Source of the DNA: Nibribacter koreensis
GTDB lineage: Bacteria; Bacteroidota; Bacteroidia; Cytophagales; Hymenobacteraceae
Assembly (NCBI RefSeq): GCF_039541795.1
Contig: NZ_BAABGX010000001.1
Location: 558,001 to 622,000, forward strand
Reading direction: 5' to 3'
DNA: 64,000 bases
The notes under the pieces were generated by a model. It saw only the letters and a list, made by a program, of their open reading frames with translations. It made no database searches and was not told the DNA's origin. Position 1 is the stretch's first letter, and each line of letters begins with the position of its first letter. The translations under genes and the position numbers were made by a program. This document shows positions 42,125 through 50,258 of this stretch, piece by piece.

Positions 42125-43261
42125 CTAATATGCTTGCAATATTCCTTCCATAACTGAAAGGAGTTTTTTCTCTTCCTGCTCCCAGAAGACATTTTTTGGG
42201 AGGCCCAAAGGATAGTACGTGTCCTTTACTATTTCCTCTATCTGATTTTCTGACAAGGGGTTCTTGTAATCCAAACTTATTCCAGCCCGGGCGTCTTCTA
42301 AAATACCCTGCCACAAAGGATTGGTTTGCGCGATGACCACCAGACCGTTTGCCAAGTATTCATATAGTTTTGTTGGCACACAGTTCATGGTACTAGGATG
42401 CGGGCGATACGGCATGAGGGCAATGTGGCTCTTTCTCTCTTGTTCCAGAATCTGGGTATGAGGTACTAAAGCACTACCTCCAATTATTCTCACAAAGGCC
42501 AGTTCCTTGATTATGGCTTTCACTTTTTGCAGGAAAGCTTCTTCTGGTGCATAGCCAATGATGGTTAGAGTAGAGCAGGGGACAACCTTGTGAAACTGCT
42601 TTGCAAAAGAAATCGCCTCCAGGACGCCGTACAATTCTGAAATGGTGCCAGAATAAAGCAATTGAACAGGCTTCTCATCCTTTAGATTTACTGGAATATC
42701 CCTAAAGGAGTTAGTGGCAGGTTCAAGTGCTTTGAATTTGTTTTCAATGACGGTATAGCGGTTCCCTAAAAATGGCAACTCTGAAGCATAAGATGCCTCT
42801 GCCAACAGAAAATGGTCTATAGATTTTGAAGCCCTTGTCTCTACGGCTCTGATTACGCTCCCCAACAGATGGCCTAAAAAGGAGCCATACACCTGCTGGG
42901 TTTGTAAGTTCAACTGGTAGTTCTCCTGCACGTCATAGACCAATTTACCTCCGTGCTTCTTTTTATACCACCAGGCCATTGTTAAAAGCTCATGAGTGCA
43001 GACTATGACTACCTCGGGCTTCAGCTTTTTCAGTAATTTCCAGAACCGCCATTGTGCGGTTAGGCGTTGCCATGAAATTCTTTTAAATCTGAAGATGGGA
43101 TGGAAGCTGATGGTGCTTGGTTCAGGCAAAGGTGCGTCAAACCCGGCAATGTGCATGTCAACCGCGCCTAGCTTGGTTAAGCTTTGGCCTAGTTTGGCGT
43201 ACATGCGGGTGTCGTTCACCGGCTTTAGTAAAGAGGCCAGCAGAATTCGTCTTCTGAACAT
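42125..43261 (-). CDS. Glycosyltransferase, GT4-like (GT-B fold)
   Basis: A 378-residue protein. The N-terminal half has Rossmann-like strands (RRILLASLLKPVNDTRMY, KPEVVIVCTHELLTMAWW, KLVYDVQENY); the C-terminal half has the donor domain (VQLLYSGTISELYGVLEAI, CSTLTIIGYAPEE, TKLYEYLANGLVVIAQ), where the usual EAxxxG-type loop appears as KLYEYLANGL. It probably transfers a sugar to a surface polysaccharide or lipid. Acceptor and donor are unknown; no polysaccharide cluster surrounds it. Confidence 0.82.
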   Translation of the reverse strand: MFRRRILLASLLKPVNDTRMYAKLGQSLTKLGAVDMHIAGFDAPLPEPSTISFHPIFRFKRISWQRLTAQWRFWKLLKKLKPEVVIVCTHELLTMAWWYKKKHGGKLVYDVQENYQLNLQTQQVYGSFLGHLLGSVIRAVETRASKSIDHFLLAEASYASELPFLGNRYTVIENKFKALEPATNSFRDIPVNLKDEKPVQLLYSGTISELYGVLEAISFAKQFHKVVPCSTLTIIGYAPEEAFLQKVKAIIKELAFVRIIGGSALVPHTQILEQERKSHIALMPYRPHPSTMNCVPTKLYEYLANGLVVIAQTNPLWQGILEDARAGISLDYKNPLSENQIEEIVKDTYYPLGLPKNVFWEQEEKKLLSVMEGILQAY

Positions 43262-43274
43262 TCGCGTAATTTAA

Positions 43275-43282
43275 TACTTTTG
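43275..43282 (+). promoter_or_regulatory. -7 box of dapD promoter
   Basis: TACTTTTG is an exact match to the Bacteroidota TAnnTTTG box, 26 bases before the dapD ATG. No good TTG is seen at the expected -33 position. Confidence 0.4.
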
Positions 43283-43308
43283 TAATCGATTTCTTTCACA
43301 CATACCAA

Positions 43309-44124
43309 ATGAACGATTTAAGAGAAATAATTGAGTCTACCTGGGAGAACCGGGAGCTCTTGAAGCAGGGCAACTCACAAGAAGCCATCAGAGCGGTGAT
43401 TGAACTGTTGGATAAAGGCCAGATTAGAGTAGCCGAGCCAGTTACCGACGGGTGGCAGGTGAACGAGTGGGTGAAGAAGGCCGTCTTGATGTACTTCCCC
43501 ATCCAGACCATGGAAACCATTGAGGCCGGCCCGTTTGAGTTTCATGATAAGATTCCCTTGAAGCGCAATTTTGCCGAGCAGGGCGTTCGCGTGGTACCTC
43601 ATGCCTTGGCGCGTTACGGTTCTTATTTGGCCAAAGGCGTGATCTTGATGCCTTCTTATACCAACATTGGCGCTTACGTGGATGAAGGAACCATGGTAGA
43701 CACCTGGGCTACGGTGGGTTCTTGCGCCCAAGTAGGCAAGCACGTGCACTTGAGCGGTGGCGTGGGCTTAGGCGGCGTTTTAGAGCCAGTACAGGCTGCT
43801 CCCGTGATCATTGAAGACGGTGCCTTTATTGGTAGCCGAAGCATCTTGGTAGAAGGATGTCGCATTGGCAAAGAAGCCGTGATTGGCGCCAACGTGTGTA
43901 TTACCGGCAGCACCAAGATCATTGACGTAACCGGTTCTGAGCCGAAAGAATACAAAGGCTACGTGCCACCTCGCTCTGTAGTAATTCCAGGTTCTTACAC
44001 CAAGCAGTTCGCGGCGGGTTCTTACCAGGTGCCGTGTGCCTTGATCATTGGCCAACGCAAAGAAAGCACCGATTTGAAGACGTCTTTGAACGATGCCTTG
44101 CGCGAAAACGAAGTAGCCGTTTAA
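43309..44124 (+). CDS. dapD: 2,3,4,5-tetrahydropyridine-2,6-dicarboxylate N-succinyltransferase
   Basis: A 271-residue enzyme of the lysine/diaminopimelate pathway, succinylating tetrahydrodipicolinate. An N-terminal helical domain precedes a left-handed beta-helix (hexapeptide repeats such as GVILMPSYTNIGAYVDEGTM, VGSCAQVGKHVHLSGGVGLG, VIEDGAFIGSRSILVEGCRI). Length and motifs match the trimeric DapD family closely. The TAA stop lies inside the left arm of a palindrome copy. Confidence 0.97.
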   Translation: MNDLREIIESTWENRELLKQGNSQEAIRAVIELLDKGQIRVAEPVTDGWQVNEWVKKAVLMYFPIQTMETIEAGPFEFHDKIPLKRNFAEQGVRVVPHALARYGSYLAKGVILMPSYTNIGAYVDEGTMVDTWATVGSCAQVGKHVHLSGGVGLGGVLEPVQAAPVIIEDGAFIGSRSILVEGCRIGKEAVIGANVCITGSTKIIDVTGSEPKEYKGYVPPRSVVIPGSYTKQFAAGSYQVPCALIIGQRKESTDLKTSLNDALRENEVAV

Positions 44125-44157
44125 GGGCAGTTTTCTAGGAAATAGGTTAAAAACGAA
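44119..44157. repeat. Intergenic palindrome, copy 19, overlapping the dapD stop
   Basis: CCGTTTAAGGGCAGTTTTC and GAAATAGGTTAAAAACG. The TAA stop of dapD (44122-44124) takes the place of the T run in the left arm, showing a copy fused to the gene end. Confidence 0.8.
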
Positions 44158-44182
44158 AGAGCGGGCAATTGTCCGCTCTTTC
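44155..44182 (+). terminator. dapD terminator hairpin
   Basis: GAAAGAGCGG and CCGCTCTTTC pair around GCAATTGT, directly abutting the palindrome's right end. Only a short T-rich tail follows. Confidence 0.65.
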
Positions 44183-44246
44183 TGGTTTACAGCTCCGCTT
44201 TATAGTATAATCCATAATAATTAGCTTTGTATATTCTATTATAAGG

Positions 44247-44286
44247 GTGTTTTTGGGCTGTTTTCTAGAATATAGCCCAAAAACGG
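44247..44286. repeat. Intergenic palindrome, copy 20
   Basis: GTGTTTTTGGGCTGTTTTC and GAATATAGCCCAAAAACGG, with inner GGGCT/AGCCC pairs changed together relative to the consensus. Confidence 0.9.
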
Positions 44287-44877
44287 AAACGCTCCAGCTT
44301 AAGAAACCTCAGGGCGTCCGGCTAAATCCGCGAGCGGGTGCGGCAAGCACGTGTCAAAGCGCAAATTCTTGCTTGAGAGGACGAAGGGGGGATGCCCAAC
44401 TATTTATAAGCTTCCATGCTAATTCAAAATGAGGGTATTAAATACATCAGGAGAAGAAGGCAACGCGTCAGAGACAAGGCATTACCTTATCTTTACCTCC
44501 ATACTCATCTTTATCCTGCTATTTGGGGTTTGTAATCCCGAATTATTGAAAAGCGGATTTGTAATCCGCCTGACGGTAGACTGAGTAGTAAACCATGGTA
44601 GAGATTTACAAATCCCCATTTCCCTGTATCCGGATTACAAATCAGGAAGTGTTTAAAGTATAGTTTCGCGGTGCCCGAGAAAGAAGTCCGGAGACTTCCC
44701 CTCATCCCAAGTCACAAGTCTCCCGAAATCCTTCGGGATAAATTACGACTCGCGCCATCTATAATAACTATGTAGATAAAAGCCACTCTCCGTTGGGGAG
44801 GGGTTGGGGTAGGGCCATCTGAAGCGCCAACCCCCTCATCCTAACCTTCTCCCTCAGGGAGAAGGGACCTGGTCATG
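44287..44877. repeat. Repeat-rich non-coding region
   Basis: No supported gene. It contains a GC-rich piece (44310-44400), a short palindrome GCGGATTTGTAATCCGC (44553-44569) with further TTTGTAATCC/GGATTACAAATC pieces (44527-44645), and a GGGGTTGGGG ... CCAACCCCCTCATCCTAACC stretch (44795-44870) of a kind seen in intergenic DNA of many bacteria. A 51-codon frame from 44429 with a hydrophobic core is possible but probably fortuitous. Confidence 0.55.
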
Positions 44878-44917
44878 CCGTTTTTGGGCTTTTTTCTAGA
44901 AAATAGCCCAAAAACGA
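44878..44917. repeat. Intergenic palindrome, copy 21
   Basis: CCGTTTTTGGGCTTTTTTC and GAAAATAGCCCAAAAACG, same inner GGGCT/AGCCC variant as copy 20. Its right end abuts the following terminator. Confidence 0.9.
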
Positions 44918-44957
44918 AAGAGCCGCTCTTCTATAAGAGCGGCTCTTTCGTTTTTAA
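44916..44957. terminator. Intrinsic terminator of the hydroxyacyl-CoA dehydrogenase gene
   Basis: GAAAGAGCCGCTCTT and AAGAGCGGCTCTTTC form a 15-bp stem with a 4-base loop; on the minus strand it is followed by TTTTT that also belongs to the palindrome. Confidence 0.85.
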
Positions 44958-44967
44958 AAATCAGAAA

Positions 44968-45855
44968 TTACTTTTTAAAGGTATCTGCCACAATCAGGTC
45001 TTTGGTGCCGTGGGTGTAGCTGTAGAAGCCTTGTCCAGATTTAACGCCTTTGTGACCAGCCTGTACCATGTTTACCAACAGTGGGCAAGGGGCATATTTC
45101 GGGTTCCCGAAACCGTCATGCAACACGCGCAAAATAGAAAGGCATACGTCCAGGCCAATAAAGTCGGCTAGTTGCAAGGGTCCCATGGGGTGGGCCATGC
45201 CTAGTTTCATGATGGTGTCAATCTCTTCTACACCGGCTACGCCTTCAAACAAGGAATAGATGGCCTCATTGATCATCGGCATGAGGATGCGGTTGGCCAC
45301 AAAACCTGGGTAGTCATTGGCTTCAGCCGGAATTTTACCCAACTGCTTAGACAAGTCTAAGATTTGAGTAGTTACAGCATCACTTGTAGAATAACCTCTG
45401 ATCACCTCTACCAGCTTCATAACCGGCACCGGGTTCATAAAGTGCATGCCAATCACTTTGTCTGGACGCTGGGTCACCGATGCAATCTTAGTAATGGAAA
45501 TAGAAGAAGTGTTGCTGGCCAGAATACACTCAGGCTTGGTAAAGGCGTCCAGGTTTCTGAAGATATCCAGTTTCAGGTCCACATTTTCTGTGGCGGCTTC
45601 TACTACCAGGTCAGCGTTCTGTACGCCGGCCTTCATGTCCGTAAAAGTAGTGATGCGGCCCAGGGTTTCACCTTTTTGGTCTTCAGTAAGGGTGCCTTTG
45701 GTTACCATGCGGTCCAGGTTCTTGCCAATGGTGGCCAGGGCGCGGGTTAAAGAATCCTGAGAAATATCAATAAGCGAAACTTGGAAGGAGTTCTGCGCAA
45801 AAACGTGGGCAATGCCATTGCCCATAGTGCCAGAACCAATAACGGCTATGTTCAT
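44968..45855 (-). CDS. 3-hydroxyacyl-CoA (3-hydroxybutyryl-CoA) dehydrogenase
   Basis: A 295-residue NAD-dependent enzyme: GSGTMG Rossmann motif at 7-12, ASNTSSISIT and the catalytic His in GMHFMNPVP, then NDYPGFVANRILMPMINEA and a C-terminal domain ending KSGQGFY. It matches the Hbd/PaaH family, oxidising (S)-3-hydroxyacyl-CoA in fatty acid or butyrate metabolism. It stands alone with its own terminator. Confidence 0.94.
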   Translation of the reverse strand: MNIAVIGSGTMGNGIAHVFAQNSFQVSLIDISQDSLTRALATIGKNLDRMVTKGTLTEDQKGETLGRITTFTDMKAGVQNADLVVEAATENVDLKLDIFRNLDAFTKPECILASNTSSISITKIASVTQRPDKVIGMHFMNPVPVMKLVEVIRGYSTSDAVTTQILDLSKQLGKIPAEANDYPGFVANRILMPMINEAIYSLFEGVAGVEEIDTIMKLGMAHPMGPLQLADFIGLDVCLSILRVLHDGFGNPKYAPCPLLVNMVQAGHKGVKSGQGFYSYTHGTKDLIVADTFKK

Positions 45856-46099
45856 ATATGGTGGGTATAGGTAAGAATCTTGTTACAAAACTAAGATTTT
45901 TCTACGTGTGCCCAAGTCATTGATTTCCATATGGCCTACATCCGTTTTTTGCCTTAAAAAAAGACAAATTTTAAACATATTATATGCCTATATAAATCTT
46001 TTGGAATACTGTTGCGTACAAGCTAAAAATTCCATAAGGAAACATGTCGCGTGTAACCGGTGGAAGGAAACTAAACTAAAACCTAACACAACTAAAACT

Positions 46100-46252
46100 A
46101 TGGGAAATCTATTGTATATCATCGCGGTAGTGCTGGTAATCATCTGGCTAATCGGATTCTTAGGATTCGGAGATCAAGTGGGTGGCATCATCCACATCTT
46201 GTTAGTAATTGCAGTGATTGCTGTGGTTCTTCGTTTGATACGCCGAGCCTAA
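46100..46252 (+). CDS. lmo0937 family small membrane protein, copy 1
   Basis: A 50-residue protein, MGNLLYIIAVVLVIIWLIGF at the start and ending VVLRLIRRA, with two hydrophobic helices split by FLGFGDQVGG. It matches the lmo0937/DUF5670 family, of unknown function and often linked to envelope stress. The open frame reaches back to 45908, but that part is low-quality leader; the family N-terminus is MGNLLY at 46100. Confidence 0.88.
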   Translation: MGNLLYIIAVVLVIIWLIGFLGFGDQVGGIIHILLVIAVIAVVLRLIRRA

Positions 46253-46308
46253 CGTTCTTACAATTGTTACATAGCGCTGGCTTGCCTAGCGCGTTAACTT
46301 GATGCATT

Positions 46309-46458
46309 ATGGGAAATTTGCTGTATATCATTGCCGTCGTTTTGGTGATCCTCTGGCTCATTGGGTTCTTAGGATTTGGCGACTCAGTAGGCGGAATCAT
46401 TCACGTACTGTTAGTCATTGCCATAGTGATGGTATTGCTAAGACTCATTAGGGGATAG
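46309..46458 (+). CDS. lmo0937 family small membrane protein, copy 2
   Basis: A 49-residue protein from ATG 46309 to TAG 46456-46458: MGNLLYIIAVVLVILWLIGF at the start, then LGFGDSVGGIIHVLLVIA and LRLIRG. It is a tandem duplicate of the gene 57 bases upstream, close to 85-90% identical in protein but differing at many synonymous positions, so the duplication is old and both copies appear to be kept. A terminator follows. Confidence 0.85.
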   Translation: MGNLLYIIAVVLVILWLIGFLGFGDSVGGIIHVLLVIAIVMVLLRLIRG

Positions 46459-46479
46459 CAGATAACCAAGCATGATAAA

Positions 46480-46515
46480 AACAAAGGGCGCCCTGTAAGG
46501 CGCCCTTTGTTTTTA
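46480..46515 (+). terminator. Intrinsic terminator of the lmo0937 pair
   Basis: ACAAAGGGCGCC and GGCGCCCTTTGT with loop CTGTAA, followed by TTTTT that merges into the next palindrome. Confidence 0.9.
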
Positions 46516-46546
46516 AGCTATTTTCTGAAAATCAGGCCAAAAACGG
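46508..46546. repeat. Intergenic palindrome, copy 22
   Basis: TGTTTTTAAGCTATTTTC and GAAAATCAGGCCAAAAACGG, between the convergent lmo0937 pair and the ABC-F gene, ending 8 bases from the latter's stop. Confidence 0.85.
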
Positions 46547-46553
46547 CTAGCCT

Positions 46554-48182
46554 TTAGGCAATAGATTTCTCTTTGTACATTTTAGCTCTTAGTTCTTTGA
46601 TGTCATTGTCTGTGAGGTATTCATCATAGCCCATGCGCTTGTCAATGATGCCGCTAGGCGTTAACTCAATGATGCGGTTGGCAATGGTGTCCACAAACTG
46701 CAAGTCATGAGAGCTAAACAGCAAAGAGCCTTGGAATTCTTTCAAGCCGTTGTTCAAAGCCGTGATAGACTCTAGGTCCAAGTGGTTGGTAGGCTCATCC
46801 AGGACCAGCATATTACCGCTTTGCAACATCATTCTAGATAACATACAACGCACTTTCTCGCCCCCAGACAAGACGCTGGCTTTCTTTAATGACTCTTCAC
46901 CAGAGAACAACATGCGGCCCAAAAATCCTCTAATGAAGCTCTCATCTTTCTCTACTGAAAATTGGCGCAACCAGTCTACCAGGTTCAAATCTGTCTGGAA
47001 GAACTCGTTGTTGTCTTTAGGGAAGTAGGCCGTACTGATGGTGGTTCCCCACTTATATTCTCCTTTGTCTGGTGTGGCTTCTCCCATAATGATCCTGAAG
47101 AAGGTAGTAGCGGCTAGGTCATTGCGACTGATGACGGCAATCTTATCGTTCTTATCTACCATGAAGGAGACATTCTTAAACAAGATACCATCATCACTGC
47201 TAGCCGTCATGTCGTCCACCTGCAACAATTGGTTACCCGCTTCGCGCTCTTGCTTGAACTGGATGTATGGATACTTGCGGCTAGAAGGTTGAATGTCCTC
47301 CAGGGTTAGTTTCTCCAATAACTTAGCACGAGACGTGGCCTGCTTAGACTTGGAAGCGTTGGCGCTAAAGCGGGCAATGAAGGCCTGCAATTCTTTGCGT
47401 TTATCTTCTGTCTTGCGGTTGGCATCTGTGCGTTGCTTAGAAGCCAGCTGGCTGGACTCATACCAGAAGGAGTAGTTACCGGCGTATAATTTAATCTTAC
47501 CGTAGTCAATGTCTGCCACGTGCGTACACACGGCATCCAAGAAGTGACGGTCGTGACTTACGACTATCACGGTGTTCTGGAAGTTGTCCAGGAAGTTTTC
47601 TAGCCACATGATAGACTCGGCGTCCAAGTGGTTGGTAGGCTCATCCAGCAACAGAATGTCTGGGTTACCGAACAAGGCCTGCGCCAGGAGCACGCGTATC
47701 TTCTCATTACCACCCAGGTCTTTCATGAGTGTGTAATGCATGTCTGGCTGAATGCCCAGACCGCTCAAGAGTTCACCTGCCTCATATTCGGCGTTCCAGC
47801 CTTCCATGTCGGCAAAGTCGGCTTCCAGTTCAGAGGCCCTGATACCGTCCTCTTCGGTGAAGTCTTCTTTCGCATAAATGGCATCCTTCTCGTTCATGAT
47901 TTCATACAGGCGCTTGTGGCCCATGATCACGGTCTGCAACACCGGAAAATCATCATACTCATAGTGGTTCTGCTTTAGAACCGCCAAACGCATTTTAGAA
48001 GGAATGTCTACAGTGCCAGTGTTGGGATCAATCTCGCCAGAAAGGATTTTCAAGAAAGTGGACTTGCCGGCACCGTTGGCTCCAATTAGGCCGTAGCAGT
48101 TGCCCGGAGTGAATTTTATAGTAACGTCTTCAAAAAGAGTGCGCTTGCCGTATCTAAGACTAACGTTTGAGGTACTAATCAT
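46554..48182 (-). CDS. ABC-F family ATPase (YbiT-like)
   Basis: A 542-residue soluble protein with two ABC domains. Domain 1 is complete: Walker A GANGAGKST near residue 34, LLLDEPTNHLD. Domain 2 has a normal signature and Walker B (LSGGEKVRCML, MLVLDEPTNHLD), but the expected P-loop reads AVISRNDLAATTFF (about 348-360), without the GxxGxGKS pattern or its Lys. ABC-F proteins bind the ribosomal E site; there is no antibiotic-resistance-type long linker evident. The degenerate P-loop may be a lineage feature of the Bacteroidota form. Confidence 0.92.
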   Translation of the reverse strand: MISTSNVSLRYGKRTLFEDVTIKFTPGNCYGLIGANGAGKSTFLKILSGEIDPNTGTVDIPSKMRLAVLKQNHYEYDDFPVLQTVIMGHKRLYEIMNEKDAIYAKEDFTEEDGIRASELEADFADMEGWNAEYEAGELLSGLGIQPDMHYTLMKDLGGNEKIRVLLAQALFGNPDILLLDEPTNHLDAESIMWLENFLDNFQNTVIVVSHDRHFLDAVCTHVADIDYGKIKLYAGNYSFWYESSQLASKQRTDANRKTEDKRKELQAFIARFSANASKSKQATSRAKLLEKLTLEDIQPSSRKYPYIQFKQEREAGNQLLQVDDMTASSDDGILFKNVSFMVDKNDKIAVISRNDLAATTFFRIIMGEATPDKGEYKWGTTISTAYFPKDNNEFFQTDLNLVDWLRQFSVEKDESFIRGFLGRMLFSGEESLKKASVLSGGEKVRCMLSRMMLQSGNMLVLDEPTNHLDLESITALNNGLKEFQGSLLFSSHDLQFVDTIANRIIELTPSGIIDKRMGYDEYLTDNDIKELRAKMYKEKSIA

Positions 48183-48490
48183 GCTATGTCTGTGTGCTTA
48201 TATAGGATATGGGTGGCAAAATTACCAAAAGAAACCGGAATGACCGGCATTGCTCTCTCTTTTAAAGAGAAAGGTCTTTTTTACAGACAATCAATTGTTT
48301 AAATCAGTTCAGGGGAAAATGACCTAGTAGAGAACTAGCGGCAAGAGAGCGCTTAGTCCTTAAATTTTACCCAATAGCACAACAAGCACCTTTGGTATTA
48401 AGTATATGGTTCATCATATCTATAATACTTCTTGAAGAGGCAAACGGCACCTTCACCTAAACTAAGAACCAACCAAAATAAAACTAAGAC
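48183..48490. other. Divergent promoter region
   Basis: 308 bases between the ABC-F gene and the DUF4199 gene, AT-rich, without repeats. I could not identify a convincing -33/-7 pair on either strand. Confidence 0.45.
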
Positions 48491-48958
48491 ATGGAACAAC
48501 GTGGTACAACGGTGCAAAAAACCGGCACATATTATGGCTTCTTGACGGGGCTTGCCGCCATAGTGTATATTATCTTGATTAAGGTAATTGGGCAGATAGA
48601 AAATGTAGGCCTTCACTTTCTGGTGGGGGTGATTTTAGTGATAGGCGTAGTGCTGGCCATTAAACATCATAAGGCCGTCAAGCATGGCCACATCAATTAC
48701 TTAGAAGGAATTGGCGTAGGGTTTTTGGTAGGCCTGGTAGCCGCCTTGATCTACACCATTTTCCATGTAATTTCTAATTTTGCCTTTGACAGCGCCTTCT
48801 CCTATCCATATATGGCAGACAATACCTACGGCGAACAACAAGGCATTTGGATTGTAGCGTTTATCTGGCTTTTGCTAGGGGTGGTGATCGGGGCCTTTGT
48901 AGGGTACATAGCCATGCAATTCTTTAAGAGACCAGACCACAAATTGTCAGACTCCTAA
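48491..48958 (+). CDS. DUF4199 membrane protein
   Basis: A 155-residue integral membrane protein with four predicted helices (YYGFLTGLAAIVYIILIKVI, FLVGVILVIGVVLAI, GIGVGFLVGLVAALIYTIFH and WIVAFIWLLLGVVIGAFVGY). The loop HHKAVKHGHINYLEGIGVGF, with its conserved Tyr-Leu-Glu, is typical of the Bacteroidota DUF4199 family. Function is unknown. A terminator follows the stop. Confidence 0.87.
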   Translation: MEQRGTTVQKTGTYYGFLTGLAAIVYIILIKVIGQIENVGLHFLVGVILVIGVVLAIKHHKAVKHGHINYLEGIGVGFLVGLVAALIYTIFHVISNFAFDSAFSYPYMADNTYGEQQGIWIVAFIWLLLGVVIGAFVGYIAMQFFKRPDHKLSDS

Positions 48959-48979
48959 GATGCTATCCTGCCAAAGAGA

Positions 48980-49009
48980 AGCCCGTTCTACTAAGAGCGG
49001 GCTTTTTTT
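48980..49009 (+). terminator. Intrinsic terminator
   Basis: GCCCGTTCT and AGAGCGGGC with a short loop, followed by seven T, 21 bases after the DUF4199 stop. Confidence 0.88.
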
Positions 49010-49371
49010 GTGTTTTACAGTGCCATAACCCAGGTTATTATACAACTAAAATTGAAAGATTAGTAGGGGTAAAGCCATGTGTGAGGTTCTTGATATGGTA
49101 GAATATAAACGAATTGTGTGCCGCTAAAGAATACTGTATACCTATTATTGAATATAAAAGCCTGATTACTAGAGGTGATATAGTGCTTGATAGACTGTTT
49201 GTAGTAAAATTATACTAGAAATAAGGATAGGAAGGAGAAGATATTAGTACAAATAGTGCAATCACAAAATTGTAAAATTCCTATAACTTTGATGAGTGGG
49301 TGGCGTTAAAGGATATATAAACAAACTGCAAGTTTTGTTTTCTCCAGTCTCTAACCTAAGCGTCAAATATC
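49010..49371. other. AT-rich leader of the Lys-rich protein gene
   Basis: No gene seen. TAACTTTG at 49284-49291 is an exact TAnnTTTG -7 box, but no TTG lies at the right distance upstream. The start codon is 81 bases further on. Confidence 0.4.
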
Positions 49372-50199
49372 ATGAAAAAGTTATTACTATCTGCCTTGTT
49401 TGTAGGAGCAATGTTTACTGCTCAGGCACAAACCAATTTAACCAGTACTGCTGCCACTACCAGAGCGGTACTTTCTATGACTGCCACTGAGATGGCCCGT
49501 CAAATGTATAATGACCTTAAATTGAACGAAGGCCAGTACATCAAAATCAAAGCCCTCAACCAAACCAGAATTGACCGCTACTCAGAAGTGGAGCGTATGT
49601 ACTCCAATGACCAGCAGATGCGCGAAGCCAAGATAAAGGAGATTGATTCCCAATTGGATGAGGAGTTTGCTTCTATCTTGTCTCCAGAGCAGTTTACTGC
49701 CTATATTGAGATGGGCAGACGCCCCTCAGGCGCTGCTCCAGTCGAAGGAGCCACCAATTCAGGTGGACCAGTAGGCACTGCAGAAGTAAGCACTTCTACC
49801 ACGTCTTCTACTAGCTCCAATGCTGGCACTGGTATTTATACAGACTCTACCACCAAAGGCAATGTCACCAAATACAAAAAAGGCGACATGGAGCAGAAAA
49901 TGAAGCCAGGTGAGCAAAAAATAAAAGAAGGCGACCGTAAAGTGAAATCTGAAGAAGGCAAACTGAAGATTGAAGACGGTGACAACAAAACCAAGATTGA
50001 AGATGACAAAATGAAAATGGAGTCAGCTTCTGGTGAGATGAAGATTAAAGACGGGGTTGAAAAGCTGAAGACAGACTCTGTGCGCTATAAGTCATCTGCC
50101 AATGAAACCAAAATCAAGACAGCAGACGGTAAAACTAAGATTGAGCCGAACAAAATAAAGACTAAGACAGAAACTACTAAAAAGAAAGTGAAAAACTAA
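49372..50199 (+). CDS. Secreted protein with Spy/CpxP-like N-terminus and Lys-rich repeat tail
   Basis: A 275-residue protein. The signal peptide ends FTAQAQ. Residues 30-120 are helical with features of Spy/CpxP-like or DUF4890-like domains (MARQMYNDLKLNEGQYIKI, KEIDSQLDEEFASILSPEQ). A Ser/Thr-rich linker follows, and from about 165 to the end a tail of degenerate 7-9 residue units: QKMKPGE, QKIKEGD, RKVKSEEG, KLKIEDG, NKTKIEDD, KMKMESASG, EMKIKDG. The tail alternates Lys-hydrophobic-Lys with acidic residues and Gly, and resembles no domain I know. Confidence 0.7.
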   Translation: MKKLLLSALFVGAMFTAQAQTNLTSTAATTRAVLSMTATEMARQMYNDLKLNEGQYIKIKALNQTRIDRYSEVERMYSNDQQMREAKIKEIDSQLDEEFASILSPEQFTAYIEMGRRPSGAAPVEGATNSGGPVGTAEVSTSTTSSTSSNAGTGIYTDSTTKGNVTKYKKGDMEQKMKPGEQKIKEGDRKVKSEEGKLKIEDGDNKTKIEDDKMKMESASGEMKIKDGVEKLKTDSVRYKSSANETKIKTADGKTKIEPNKIKTKTETTKKKVKN

Positions 50200-50215
50200 C
50201 ATTTGACGCTTGCCT

Positions 50216-50240
50216 AGAAAGCCGCTCTACTTGGAGCGGC
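50216..50240. terminator. Intrinsic terminator
   Basis: AAAGCCGCTC and GAGCGGCCTT hairpin followed by CTTTTT, between the Lys-rich protein gene and the convergent lipoprotein gene. Confidence 0.75.
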
Positions 50241-50258
50241 CTTCTTTTTGCCCAAACA

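Noticed and set aside
44247..44432. Open frame starting in palindrome copy 20
   Set aside because: The start is repeat-derived (MFLGCFLEYSPKT) and the rest is non-coding repeat DNA.
44429..44584. 51-codon frame with a hydrophobic core (YLIFTSILIFILLFGV)
   Set aside because: It ends within TTTGTAATCC repeats and has no support besides one hydrophobic run; possibly a gene fragment, but I cannot support it.
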